Below, one piece after another: positions 21,947 through 30,639 of a stretch of 40,981 nucleotides of DNA (position 1 is the stretch's first letter; every line of letters starts with the position of its first letter). The translations under genes and the position numbers were made by a program. This stretch comes from Rhodococcus sp. HM1 (GTDB lineage Bacteria; Actinomycetota; Actinomycetes; Mycobacteriales; Mycobacteriaceae): NCBI RefSeq assembly GCF_023218075.1, contig NZ_JALPTB010000059.1, forward strand, positions 1 to 40,981. The letters run 5' to 3'. Below the pieces are notes generated by a model that saw only the letters and a list, made by a program, of their open reading frames with translations, made no database searches and was not told where the DNA came from.

Positions 21947-22774
21947 CTAGCGAACCGGAGAGGTTTCTGTGATCTCACCCAAAACAGCGTCGGAAAACGC
22001 GGGCCACAGGGGTTTCGCCCAGTCTCCGAAGGCGCGGTTCGTCAGTACGACGGACGCGATGCCCGGTTCGGGATCGACCCAGAGGAACGTGCCGGACTGC
22101 CCGAAATGTCCGAAAGTGCGAGGCGAGTTGGCCGATCCGGTCCAATGCGGGCTCTTGTGCCCCCTGATCTCGAATCCGAGGCCCCAATCGTTGGGCTTGT
22201 GCATGCCGTAACCGGGCACGAGACCGTCGAGCCCGGGGAATTGGACGGAGGTCGCGGCCGCGAACGTCTCCTCCGAGATCAGTGTGGGGGCGAGCAGTTC
22301 GGCGGCGAACAGGGACAGGTCGGCGACCGACGAGTGACCGCCGTGCCCCGCGGGCCCGGGCAGCGTGGATTCGCGCATGCCCAGCGGTTCGAACACGGCC
22401 TCGGTCAGGTAGTCCGGAAACGCGATTCCGGTCTCGTCGGCGATCAGATCGGCGAGCACCTCGAATCCGGCGCTCGAGTAGATGCGCTTGCGGCCGGGTT
22501 CGGCCTGGACCTTCTGCTCCCCGAATGCGAGACCGGAGGCGTGGGCCAGCAGATGACGGACCGTGGATCCGGGAGGGCCCGCCGGCTGGTCGAGTTCGAT
22601 CGCCCCTTCCTCGACGGCGACGAGCACCGCGTACGCAACGAGCGGCTTGGTGACCGACGCCAGCGGATACACCTCGGCGGTCTCACCGACGGTGCCGACC
22701 ACGCCGCCGCGGGTCAGAACTGCGGCGGCGGCGTGGTCGACCGGCCATTGGGAAACGAGCTCCAGAGTGCGCAC
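21947..22774 (-). CDS. Serine beta-lactamase-like hydrolase
   Basis: 275 residues of the class C beta-lactamase/DD-peptidase-like family. SxxK motif SVTK (Ser40, Lys43), a YSS motif (KRIYSSAGFEVLADLIADET) at the YxN position and a GHFGQSG motif in place of KTG are seen, with TVRHLLAHASGLAFGE conserved. No signal peptide, so likely cytoplasmic; such proteins in actinobacteria are esterases or peptidases more often than true beta-lactamases. Thirty-five bases separate it from the end of the alcohol dehydrogenase gene, so the two may be co-transcribed. Confidence 0.85.
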   Translation of the reverse strand: MRTLELVSQWPVDHAAAAVLTRGGVVGTVGETAEVYPLASVTKPLVAYAVLVAVEEGAIELDQPAGPPGSTVRHLLAHASGLAFGEQKVQAEPGRKRIYSSAGFEVLADLIADETGIAFPDYLTEAVFEPLGMRESTLPGPAGHGGHSSVADLSLFAAELLAPTLISEETFAAATSVQFPGLDGLVPGYGMHKPNDWGLGFEIRGHKSPHWTGSANSPRTFGHFGQSGTFLWVDPEPGIASVVLTNRAFGDWAKPLWPAFSDAVLGEITETSPVR

Positions 22775-22809
22775 CGGTCCAGACTAGAAGACCGGCGCGA
22801 GTCCGGTTG

Positions 22810-23937
22810 TCACCAGTCTGCTTCGGTGTAGCGGATGACGCCGCGGATGTTCTTTCCGTCGAGCATGTCCTGGTAGCCCTCGTTGATCTGCTCGAGGCTG
22901 TAGGTGCGGGTGACCATGTCCGCGAGGTTGAGCTGCCCGGACTTGTAGAGATCCAGCAGGTTCGGGATGTCGACGCGAACGTTGCAGCCGCCGAAGATGT
23001 TGCCCTTCAGTTCCTTCTGCAGCATGGCGAACAGGTAGGAGTTCAGCTTGACGTCCATGTCGGACATGTAGCCCATCGCGGTGATGACGCACCGACCACC
23101 CTTGGCCGTGATGGTCAGCGCGGGGTCGACGATCTCGCCCGTCATCTCGCCGACGGTGATGATCGTCTTCTGGCACATCCTGCCCCAGGTGATCTCCATG
23201 ATCGGGACGATGGCCTCTTCGACCGAGGCGTAGGCGTGCGTGGCACCGAACTTCAGGGCCTGCTCCCGCTTCCAGGGCACCGGATCGATGGCGAAGACGT
23301 GGCGGGCACCCGACGCGACCGCACCCTGCAGCGCGCTCATGCCGACACCACCGACGCCGATGATCGCGATCGAGTCGCCGGCCTTGACGTCGGCGATGTG
23401 AGTGGCCGATCCCCATCCGGTGGGCACGCCGCAGCCGACCAGCGCGGCCAGCTCGAACGGGACATCCTTGTCGATCTTGACGACCTGGGTCTGGTTGACC
23501 GTCATGTACGGCGAGAACGTACCGAGCAGGCACATGGGGATGACGTTCTCCCCGCGAGCCTGGACGCGGTAGGTGCCGTCCGAGATGGCCTGGCCGCTGA
23601 GCAGGCCGGCGCCGAGGTCACACAGGTTGGAATGCCCGGTGACACACGACGGGCACCGCCCACACGAGGGGATGAACGAGAGCACGACGTGGTCGCCGAC
23701 CTCGAGCCCGACGACGCCCTCACCCACCTTGGTGATGACGCCGGAACCCTCGTGTCCGCCCATCGCCGGGTAGCTGGGCATCGGCGTGGCGCCGGTGACG
23801 ATGTGATGGTCGGAGTGGCACAGTCCGGCCGCTTCCATGCGGATCTGCACTTCGCCCGCAACGGGATCGCCGAGCTCGATCTCCTCGACCGACCACGGCT
23901 CGTTGATCCCCCAGAGCAGCGCACCCTTGGTCTTCAT
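22810..23937 (-). CDS. NDMA-dependent (mycofactocin-type) alcohol dehydrogenase
   Basis: 375 residues, a zinc-dependent medium-chain dehydrogenase. Catalytic zinc ligands Cys40 (GLCHSDHH), His62-Glu63 (GGHEGSG) and Cys169 (VGCGVPTGWG); structural zinc Cys92, 95, 98 and 106; Rossmann motif GVGGVG at 194-199. Family features such as GTFSPYMTVN and WGRMCQKTIITVGEMTGE match the NDMA-dependent type whose tightly held NAD is recycled through mycofactocin. Substrate not evident. GGAGGG lies upstream of the ATG. A mycofactocin locus elsewhere in the genome is predicted. Confidence 0.88.
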   Translation of the reverse strand: MKTKGALLWGINEPWSVEEIELGDPVAGEVQIRMEAAGLCHSDHHIVTGATPMPSYPAMGGHEGSGVITKVGEGVVGLEVGDHVVLSFIPSCGRCPSCVTGHSNLCDLGAGLLSGQAISDGTYRVQARGENVIPMCLLGTFSPYMTVNQTQVVKIDKDVPFELAALVGCGVPTGWGSATHIADVKAGDSIAIIGVGGVGMSALQGAVASGARHVFAIDPVPWKREQALKFGATHAYASVEEAIVPIMEITWGRMCQKTIITVGEMTGEIVDPALTITAKGGRCVITAMGYMSDMDVKLNSYLFAMLQKELKGNIFGGCNVRVDIPNLLDLYKSGQLNLADMVTRTYSLEQINEGYQDMLDGKNIRGVIRYTEADW

Positions 23938-24121
23938 CTGACATCACCCTCCATCACATTCGAACTTCCGCACGTGACGATAACCACATTCGGCTGGAAT
24001 TGGAACAGGTTCTCACTGAACGGTCGCGAGGTGTCGAAGGCCATCACCACCGGGTCGAGTCGCATCGGATAGCGTGGATCCACTCGCGATGCCTCGCGCA
24101 GCCCAGGCGGTGGAGGAACCC
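23938..24121. other. Divergent intergenic region
   Basis: 184 bases between the alcohol dehydrogenase and the beta-CASP gene. It should hold divergent promoters, but no clear -35/-10 pair or inverted repeat was found. GAACAGGTTC at 24005-24014 has only two central bases and is not an SOS box. Confidence 0.35.
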
Positions 24122-25792
24122 GTGACAGAATTTCCGGAGATCACCTTCCACGGTGCCGCCCGGACCGTGACCGGTTCGTGCATGGAAGTCACCTTCGACA
24201 GCCGACGGATCCTCGTCGACTGCGGTCTGTTCCAGGGCTCCCGGAGCCTCGAGAGACTCAACCTCGCGGAGTTCCCGTTCGATCCGGATTCGGTCGACGC
24301 CGTCATCCTCACGCACGCCCACATCGACCACTGCGGGCTCCTACCGAAACTGGTGGCCAAAGGTTTCGCAGGCCCGATCCATTGCACGGCCGCAACCGCC
24401 GACCTGCTCGAGTTCATGCTCGCCGACGCCGGCCGCATCCAGGAATTCGAGGCCGAACGCCGGAACCGGCGACGAGACCGCGCCGGCCACAAGCCGTTCG
24501 CACCGATATACACCGAGGCCGACGCGCTCGAAGCCTGGCGCCACACCCGGCCGGTGCCGCTCGACCAGTGGTTCGAACCGGTTCCCGGATTCCGCGCCCG
24601 CCTGTGGAACGCAGGCCACATCCTGGGTTCGGCGTCCGTCGAGCTCGAGGTGGGCGGTGTGCGGATGCTCTTCTCGGGGGATCTCGGGCCCGAACACAAA
24701 GCGTTCCAGGCCGATCCGGAGGGGCCGTCACATCTGGACTACGTGGTGTGCGAGTCGACGTACGGAGGTCGGACACGACCGCGGTGCACCATCGCGGAAC
24801 GCCGGGCGGTACTCGAGGACGAGATCAATCGTGCCCTCGGCCGCGGTGGCAATCTGGTGATTCCCTCGTTCGCTCTCGAACGGACCCAGGAACTGCTCCT
24901 CGACATCGCCCACCTCGTCGACGAGAACCGCATCGCCCAGGTACCGGTGTTCGTCGATTCACCGCTGGCGATTCGTGCCACCGACGTCTTCGCCCGGTAC
25001 GCCGGGGAACTCGAGGATCTCGACGGCCGAAACATCTTCCGCCACCCCGCTTTCGAGTACACGCAGGATGCCGAGGAGTCGATGCGCATCGACACCTTCT
25101 CGAGTGCGATCATCATCGCCGCGTCCGGCATGTGCGAGGCGGGACGGATCCGCCACCATCTCCGCAACAACCTCTGTCGCCACGACTCGACGGTGCTGTT
25201 CGTCGGCTACCAGGCGCAGGGCTCGCTCGGCCGCATCATCCTGGACGGCGCCGAGCGCGTGCGCATCTCCGGGTCCGACGTCGACGTGCGGGCACAGATC
25301 CGGCGTATCGACACCTACTCCGCGCACGCCGACCACGACGAGTTGATCGAGTGGCTGCGTGACCGCACACCCGTCTCCGGAGCGGTGTTCCTCGACCACG
25401 GCGAACCCGATGGGCTCGCAGCTCTCGCCGGCGCCGCACAGGAACTCGATCCGACACTCACCGTGGTCGCCCCGGACCTCGGAGCGCGGTACCGCCTGCA
25501 CGCCGGCGGACCGGCCGAACCGCTCGGCACCGCCGAGCCGCGCGCGGACATGACCGGCCGGGACTGGCAGAACGAATACGCCGCCTTCGCCGTGGATCTG
25601 CGCGAGAAGTTGTTGCGGATCGAGGACCGTCGCGCGAGGGAACAAGCGATCGCCGACATGAACGCCGTGCTCGAGAGCTACTACACCTCCGGAGCGCGGC
25701 CGAAGCGCGTGGCCGAGTCGCGACTCCGTGACGATCAGCCGCGACACAAGCGGCGCAAGCGGGCCCCGCGGCGGCGCCGCATGCGCTACTGA
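24122..25792 (+). CDS. Beta-CASP metallo-beta-lactamase protein with basic tail
   Basis: 556 residues from a GTG at 24122 with GGAGG five bases upstream. Metallo-beta-lactamase fold with HAHIDHCG (His65, His67, Asp69, His70) and FSGDLGPEH, then a beta-CASP domain (PVFVDSPLAIRATDVFARYA, IIIAASGMCEAGRIRHHL) and the RMMBL motif TYSAHADHDEL, as in RNA-processing CPSF-like nucleases. After about residue 480 there is a helical extension and a strongly basic end (RHKRRKRAPRRRRMRY) absent from typical members. RNA or nucleic-acid cleavage is predicted from the family; the basic tail could bind RNA. Confidence 0.85.
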   Translation: MTEFPEITFHGAARTVTGSCMEVTFDSRRILVDCGLFQGSRSLERLNLAEFPFDPDSVDAVILTHAHIDHCGLLPKLVAKGFAGPIHCTAATADLLEFMLADAGRIQEFEAERRNRRRDRAGHKPFAPIYTEADALEAWRHTRPVPLDQWFEPVPGFRARLWNAGHILGSASVELEVGGVRMLFSGDLGPEHKAFQADPEGPSHLDYVVCESTYGGRTRPRCTIAERRAVLEDEINRALGRGGNLVIPSFALERTQELLLDIAHLVDENRIAQVPVFVDSPLAIRATDVFARYAGELEDLDGRNIFRHPAFEYTQDAEESMRIDTFSSAIIIAASGMCEAGRIRHHLRNNLCRHDSTVLFVGYQAQGSLGRIILDGAERVRISGSDVDVRAQIRRIDTYSAHADHDELIEWLRDRTPVSGAVFLDHGEPDGLAALAGAAQELDPTLTVVAPDLGARYRLHAGGPAEPLGTAEPRADMTGRDWQNEYAAFAVDLREKLLRIEDRRAREQAIADMNAVLESYYTSGARPKRVAESRLRDDQPRHKRRKRAPRRRRMRY

Positions 25793-25996
25793 TTCCTCGA
25801 GTCTCCTCCTCGAGTCCCGCGACCGACCGGCCGCCATCCCCGGCCGTCATCCCCGGCCGACGACTCCTCCGACTGGCGCGACCGTGTGAATACAGCGCTC
25901 TCGTTGTAGAGAACGTCATTTCCGTCTAACGTGAGCAGCATGCCGGAATACGACGACAAGCGGTCGCGACGGCACCGGACAACGGAGGACGTGCTC
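25793..25996. other. Intergenic region with short direct repeats
   Basis: Two CCTCGAGTC copies (25796-25822) and two copies of CATCCCCGGCCG (25844 onward) lie between the beta-CASP gene and the DUF35 gene. Nothing more specific is seen; the region should carry the promoter of the DUF35-thiolase pair. Confidence 0.35.
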
Positions 25997-26416
25997 ATGA
26001 CAACGAAGGCGCTCGCGCCCGACGTTTCGACCTGGCCTGCGGAGGATCCGCAGCTCATCGGCAGCCGTTGCGACGACTGCTCCGCGACGACGTGGCCGCG
26101 GCAGCCGCGTTGCCCGCGCTGCAGCGGCGCGAACATCTCGGATCTGCTGCTCCCCCGGCGCGGCACGCTGGTGGCCTGGACGACGCAGGGATTCGTCCCG
26201 AAGCAGCCCTACGCGGGCAACGAAACCGCGGCCACCTTCAAGCCGTTCGTCTTCGGACTGATCCAGCTCGGCGATGTCGTGCGCGTCGAGGCGCGAGTGA
26301 CCGAGACCGACCCGGCCAAGCTGCAGCCCGGCATGGAGCTCGAGCTCACGTTCGTTCCGTTCTACACCGACGAGGACGGAACCGAGATCGTCACGTGGGC
26401 GTTCGCGCCGATCTGA
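25997..26416 (+). CDS. DUF35 zinc-ribbon/OB-fold acyl-CoA-binding protein
   Basis: 139 residues from the ATG at 25997 with GGAGG upstream; an earlier ATG (25931) is in frame but less likely. Rubredoxin-like zinc ribbon SRCDDCSATTWPRQPRCPRC (CxxC-x10-CxxC) and then an OB fold (RGTLVAWTTQGFVPKQPY; GLIQLGDVVRVEARVTE). Such proteins pair with thiolase-like lipid-transfer proteins; in steroid side-chain breakdown ChsH2-DUF35 with Ltp2 forms an aldolase. The next gene encodes just such a partner 34 bases on. Confidence 0.88.
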   Translation: MTTKALAPDVSTWPAEDPQLIGSRCDDCSATTWPRQPRCPRCSGANISDLLLPRRGTLVAWTTQGFVPKQPYAGNETAATFKPFVFGLIQLGDVVRVEARVTETDPAKLQPGMELELTFVPFYTDEDGTEIVTWAFAPI

Positions 26417-26450
26417 TCCGTACACACCTGATCGAGGAGTCCCTGAAACT

Positions 26451-27599
26451 ATGAACGACGTTGCCATCATCGGTGTGGGCCTTCACCCGTTCGGCAGATT
26501 CGGCACCAAGTCGGCCATCGAGATGGCGGCCGACGCAATCCAACTCGCACTCGAGGATTCGGGTGTCGCGTGGAAGGACATCCAGTTCGGCATCGGCGGC
26601 AGCTACGAGGTCGACAACACCGACTCGGTGACGCGGCTGGTGGGCCTGACCGGCATCCCCTTCACCAACGTGTTCAACGCCTGCGCCACGTCGGCCAGCG
26701 CGATCGAGCAGACCGCCGACGGTATCCGCTCCGGCAAGTACGACATCGGCATCGCCGTCGGCACCGACAAGCATCCGCGCGGCGCGTTCACCGCCGATCC
26801 CGCGATGCTCGGCCTGCCCGCCTGGTATGCCGAGAACGGCCAGTTCGTCACCACCAAGTTCTTCGGCATGAAGGCCAACCGGTACTGCATCGACCACAAC
26901 ATCTCGCACGAGACGCTGGCCCGGGTCGCGGCGAAGAACTACCGCAACGGTGGCCTCAATCCGAAGGCCTTCCGCCGCACCGAGTTCAGCCTCGAGGAGA
27001 TTCTCGAGTCGCCGATGCTGAACTACCCGCTGACCGCCAAGATGTTCTGCGCTCCCGACGAGGGTGCAGCTGCGGTCATCATGTGCCGCGGCGACCTGGT
27101 CTCGAAGTACACCTCGAACAAGCCGGTGTTCCTGCGCTCCACCGCCATTCGCACCCGCACGTACGGTGCCTACGAAGTGCACGCGACCTGGGCCGCTCTC
27201 GAGGAGGACGTCTCCCCGACCGTGTACGCGGCGAAGGCTGCGTACGAGGCCGCCGGCATCGGCCCCGAGGACGTCGACGTCGCGCAGCTCCAGGACACCG
27301 ATGCCGGCGCCGAGGTCATCCACATGGCCGAGACGGGGCTGTGCGCGGACGGTGACCAGGAGAAGCTGCTCGCCGAGGGTGCCACCGAGATCGGCGGGTC
27401 GATGCCCGTGAACACCGACGGAGGTCTCATCGCCAACGGCGAACCGATCGGTGCGTCCGGTATCCGCCAGGTCCACGAGCTCGTGCTGCAGTTGCGAGGA
27501 CAGGCCGGCGACCGTCAGGTGCCGAACAACCCGCGGGTCGGCCTCGCGCAGGTCTACGGCGCGCCGGGAACGGCGGCGGCGTCGATCCTGTCCCTCTGA
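26451..27599 (+). CDS. Thiolase-like lipid-transfer protein
   Basis: 382 residues of the thiolase superfamily (SCP2-thiolase/Ltp type). The nucleophile position Cys78 is kept (VFNACATSASAIEQ) and Cys298 lies in ETGLCADGD. The usual C-terminal GHPxGASG motif reads NGEPIGASG, with Glu331 in place of the catalytic His, and the usual HD segment reads LQDTDAG. This argues against ordinary thiolysis and for an acyl-CoA aldolase, binding or other role. Forms an operon with the DUF35 gene; the likely complex would act on CoA-linked steroid, terpene or branched acids. Confidence 0.85.
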   Translation: MNDVAIIGVGLHPFGRFGTKSAIEMAADAIQLALEDSGVAWKDIQFGIGGSYEVDNTDSVTRLVGLTGIPFTNVFNACATSASAIEQTADGIRSGKYDIGIAVGTDKHPRGAFTADPAMLGLPAWYAENGQFVTTKFFGMKANRYCIDHNISHETLARVAAKNYRNGGLNPKAFRRTEFSLEEILESPMLNYPLTAKMFCAPDEGAAAVIMCRGDLVSKYTSNKPVFLRSTAIRTRTYGAYEVHATWAALEEDVSPTVYAAKAAYEAAGIGPEDVDVAQLQDTDAGAEVIHMAETGLCADGDQEKLLAEGATEIGGSMPVNTDGGLIANGEPIGASGIRQVHELVLQLRGQAGDRQVPNNPRVGLAQVYGAPGTAAASILSL

Positions 27600-27619
27600 G
27601 CCACACGCCGGCCACGGTT

Positions 27620-27656
27620 CCCGGGTTCCCGTCTCGTTCGAGATGGAGAACCCGGG
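27620..27656. terminator. Bidirectional hairpin between converging genes
   Basis: CCCGGGTTC and GAACCCGGG form a nine-base stem with a nested TCTCG-TT-CGAGA stem in the loop, between the thiolase stop (27599) and the stop of the EEP gene (27678). No U-run. Confidence 0.6.
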
Positions 27657-27677
27657 GCCTGGGCGGCGTCGCCTGTT

Positions 27678-28640
27678 CTACGGCCGGTCGGCATCCAGAA
27701 CGATCCGGGCTACTACCGCACGGTGGTCCGCACCCGGAATGTCCACGGCCGTCACCTCTGTCGCCCGTCCCCCCGCGACGAGAATGTGGTCGATGCCGAC
27801 CACGGGTGGGAGCCGCTTGTCGGTCGGGTAGGTGACCAGATTCCCGGCACCCACCTGTTCGCCGGCATCACCGAAACGTCCGGACAGCAGCGCGCGGAAC
27901 TGCGCATGGTCGGAGGTGGCGTTGAAGTCGGCGCCCACGATCGCCGGCAGCGTCCCGGGGGTTCGCTCGAGAATGTCCTTCAGCCGGGACAGTTCGTCGG
28001 CCCACACGCGGGTACCGAAGACCGGCGGCACGGGATGGAAGGCGTACACCGCGACCGGTCCGACACCGGGAACTTCGGCGGTCGCCGAGAGCTGGCTCAT
28101 CACGAACCCGTCGTATTCGACGGTGCCGGACAGCGGGTAGGCACTCCAGATCCCGGTTCCGTTCGCACCGACGGCGGGCGAGACGTACCGGTGCGGCAGC
28201 AGCTCGTCGAGACCTTCCCGGCTCAACGCGTCGACGGCCTCCGGCGACAACTCGTCGACCGTGAGGATCCCGACGTTCCGCTCGCGGACCTCACCCACCA
28301 CGGCGCCAGCGTCGGCTCCCCCGAAGAGAATGTTCGTCTGCATCACCTGCACGTCGACGCCGTCGACCGCGGCCGCGCTCCCGACGTGCAGTGGCGCCTG
28401 GGTCACGACCGCACCGGCCACCACGAGCCCCGCGACCGCCCCGCCGATCCGGCGCCGGAGTGCCACGAAGGCGACCGCCCCGACGACCGCGCCGGCCATC
28501 AGGTACCGCGCCCCCGATGCGGCGAGCACGAGCACACGCGCCGACGACGGACTGAGATGCAGGGCCACCCCGATCGCTCCGATCGCCGTCGCGATCCACG
28601 CGAGAACCCCGATCGCCGGCCGCACCCACTTCGTCGTCAC
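27678..28640 (-). CDS. Membrane-anchored endonuclease/exonuclease/phosphatase-family hydrolase
   Basis: 320 residues. Three hydrophobic segments near 7-28, 35-60 and 65-83 place the C-terminal domain outside the membrane. The EEP fold residues are Asn103 (MQTNILFGG), Glu130 (LTVDEL), His202, Asp238 and Asn240 (GADFNAT), Asp284-His285 (GIDHILV) and Asp305-His306 (GADHRAVVA). Members cleave phosphodiesters in nucleic acids or lipids using magnesium. Extracytoplasmic phosphodiesterase or nuclease activity is predicted. No operon partner; it ends at the shared hairpin. Confidence 0.85.
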   Translation of the reverse strand: MTTKWVRPAIGVLAWIATAIGAIGVALHLSPSSARVLVLAASGARYLMAGAVVGAVAFVALRRRIGGAVAGLVVAGAVVTQAPLHVGSAAAVDGVDVQVMQTNILFGGADAGAVVGEVRERNVGILTVDELSPEAVDALSREGLDELLPHRYVSPAVGANGTGIWSAYPLSGTVEYDGFVMSQLSATAEVPGVGPVAVYAFHPVPPVFGTRVWADELSRLKDILERTPGTLPAIVGADFNATSDHAQFRALLSGRFGDAGEQVGAGNLVTYPTDKRLPPVVGIDHILVAGGRATEVTAVDIPGADHRAVVARIVLDADRP

Positions 28641-28694
28641 GCCGACCAGACAACCACGGCGGCACGATCACGGCGACGTGAGACCAGGCGACAC

Positions 28695-29147
28695 TCAGGA
28701 CTTTGCGCGCGCCGCCGCGACCCGCGGCGCGAGCCGCATGATGTCGACGACGAAGGTGCTCACCGAGTCGCTCACCTCCCGCCCCAGCGGAGTGAGCTCG
28801 TACTCCACGTGGGACGGGATGGTGCTCAGCACCCGCCGTTCCGTCAGCCCGTCGCGTACGAAGTCCCGCAGCGTGCCCGACAACCGGCGATCGCTGATTC
28901 CGCGGACGGCACGTTTGATCTCGCTGTATCGGCACGGTCCGCTGCGCAATGCGGTCAGGACCAGGATCGACCACGCTCCCCCGATGGTGTCCAGCGCCGA
29001 CCGAACCGACGACTCGCCGCACAGCACGTCGTCGACGGTCAGGCTGCGGGCCCCACCCGGACGACTCGCGACGGCCGCTGCCGCCGCTGCGGCGACGGCA
29101 GCGTATTCGGCGTCCGATCGCGGGACCTTGCCGCTCGTTGTGGCCAC
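28695..29147 (-). CDS. HxlR-family regulator
   Basis: 150 residues from a GTG at 29147. The alanine-rich N-terminus precedes an HxlR winged helix: SALDTIGGAWSILVLTALRS, GPCRYSEIKRAVRGISDRRL, GTLRDFVRDGLTERRV and VEYELTPLGREV. HxlR proteins often sense redox or electrophile stress through a Cys; one Cys is in GPCRYSE at the usual position. Divergent from the pirin gene with an inverted repeat between, so it probably controls that gene and itself. Confidence 0.85.
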   Translation of the reverse strand: MATTSGKVPRSDAEYAAVAAAAAAAVASRPGGARSLTVDDVLCGESSVRSALDTIGGAWSILVLTALRSGPCRYSEIKRAVRGISDRRLSGTLRDFVRDGLTERRVLSTIPSHVEYELTPLGREVSDSVSTFVVDIMRLAPRVAAARAKS

Positions 29148-29174
29148 GACTCCACTATAACCGCAGTACAATCC

Positions 29175-29191
29175 ACTTTCGGAATGAAAGT
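29175..29191. promoter_or_regulatory. Inverted repeat between HxlR and pirin genes
   Basis: ACTTTC-GGAAT-GAAAGT is a perfect 6+5+6 inverted repeat in the 101-base divergent gap. Natural operator candidate for the HxlR regulator. Confidence 0.55.
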
Positions 29192-29248
29192 ACCTTCGGT
29201 TCGGTTGTAGTGGGCACAAGCTCGGCACCACATGGACGGAGTGTTCTC

Positions 29249-30319
29249 ATGACCACGCAGCGCTCTCACGGCTCCCACACCGGCAGCGTCTTCCGCCTCG
29301 GCCGCCCCTGGCAGGCGCTCGATCCCTTCCTGTTCGCGATGCACCACGTCGACCGCTACCCTGCCGGAACCGCGAACCTCGGCCCGGCGTCGGTGGACGG
29401 CCACGATCTCGGCAGCGACTTCGACAACCCAGCGGGTTGGAGCATGTATCACGGACGGACGGTGCCCGGTTTTCCCGCGCATCCGCACCGTGGCTTCGAG
29501 ACGATCACCATCGTCGAACGCGGCTACGTCGACCACGCCGACTCGACCGGCGCGACCGCGCGCTACGGGCAGGGTGACGTGCAGTGGCTGACCGCGGGCA
29601 CCGGCGTCTCGCATTCGGAGATGTTCCCGTTGCTCGAACAGAACGCCGACAATCCGTTCGAACTGTTCCAGATCTGGCTGAATCTGCCCGCCACCGGCAA
29701 GGCCGCGTCACCCGAGTTCACGATGCAGTGGAACGAGGACATCCCCGTCGTGGCGGTCCGCGGCCCGGACGGCGGCACGGCCACGATCAAGGTGATCGCG
29801 GGACGCTACGGCGATGCCGAACCCGTTGCCCCGCCGGTCAATTCGTGGGCATCGGATCCGCGGTCGGACATCGCGGTGTGGCTGATCGACCTGGAACCGC
29901 ACGCGCGGGTGGAACTTCCGGCGCCCGCGACCGCCGACACCCGCCGGGTGCTCTACGTCTACGGCGACGCCTCACGTGCGGTCGTCGAAGGCTTCGACGT
30001 GACCGCGGGTGACGGCTTCGCCCAGTCCGCCCTCCGGGCGACCGTGGTGGAGACCGGCGACGAACCCGCGAAGATCCTCCTGCTGCAGGGGGTTCCGATC
30101 GGCGAACCCGTCGCCCAGCACGGTCCGTTCGTGATGAACACGACCGCCGAACTCCAGCAGGCGTACGACGACTATCGCCGCACCGAGTTCGGTGGATGGC
30201 CGTGGGATCGCGTGGACGTCGTACACGATCGCGAAACCGGGCGGTTCGCACGGCATTCCGACGGCACGGTGAACACCCCTGCCGGCAACCCGCCGAGCCG
30301 TCATCCGAACTGCTCGTAG
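29249..30319 (+). CDS. Pirin-family protein
   Basis: 356 residues with two cupin-like halves. The metal-binding set is present: His78 and His80 (PAHPHRGFETITIVERG), His122 and Glu124 (TGVSHSEMF). Pirins bind iron; some act as quercetinases, others in stress responses. The C-terminal half (PFVMNTTAELQQAYDDYRRT) matches the family. Longer than the usual 290 residues through a C-terminal tail (RHSDGTVNTPAGNPP). Divergent from the HxlR regulator; the end overlaps the converging secreted-protein gene by 19 bases. Confidence 0.88.
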   Translation: MTTQRSHGSHTGSVFRLGRPWQALDPFLFAMHHVDRYPAGTANLGPASVDGHDLGSDFDNPAGWSMYHGRTVPGFPAHPHRGFETITIVERGYVDHADSTGATARYGQGDVQWLTAGTGVSHSEMFPLLEQNADNPFELFQIWLNLPATGKAASPEFTMQWNEDIPVVAVRGPDGGTATIKVIAGRYGDAEPVAPPVNSWASDPRSDIAVWLIDLEPHARVELPAPATADTRRVLYVYGDASRAVVEGFDVTAGDGFAQSALRATVVETGDEPAKILLLQGVPIGEPVAQHGPFVMNTTAELQQAYDDYRRTEFGGWPWDRVDVVHDRETGRFARHSDGTVNTPAGNPPSRHPNCS

Positions 30320-30639
30320 CAACTCATGTACACACCGTTCGGGTCGTAGTAGACCCGTCCCCCGCAGGAGAATCCGTAGTCGTTGTATGCGAGCGCTTCG
30401 GGCGCGTTCGAGAACTTGGTCTGATCGGCAAGAGAGTCACATGATCTCATCGCGCCCGTGTAGCAATTCTGCGCGAGAGACTGCCACTCGGCGTTGCCGC
30501 CGGTCGGTGGCAGAGTCGGTGTGGGAATCGCCTGCGCGACGGTGGCTCCGAGGAGGCCGAAAGCGCCGAAGGCGGCGCATGCGACCACAGCAATTCGCAT
30601 CGAAAGGCGAGCTGTCGGGGTGGGGACGATTGGGGACAT
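30301..30639 (-). CDS. Small secreted Cys-containing protein
   Basis: 112 residues. A signal peptide is clear: basic MRIAVVACAAFGAFGLLGAT then VAQA with cleavage before IPTPT; an in-frame ATG at 30600 would give the same mature protein. The mature part has four Cys (NCYTGAMRSCDSL; GFSCGGRV; YMSCYEQFG), probably two disulfides. Resembles small secreted proteins of mycobacteria and rhodococci with an NCY..SCD..L pattern; function unknown. Confidence 0.75.
   Translation of the reverse strand: MSPIVPTPTARLSMRIAVVACAAFGAFGLLGATVAQAIPTPTLPPTGGNAEWQSLAQNCYTGAMRSCDSLADQTKFSNAPEALAYNDYGFSCGGRVYYDPNGVYMSCYEQFG

Noticed and set aside
24005-24014. LexA box GAACAGGTTC
   Set aside because: Two central bases only.
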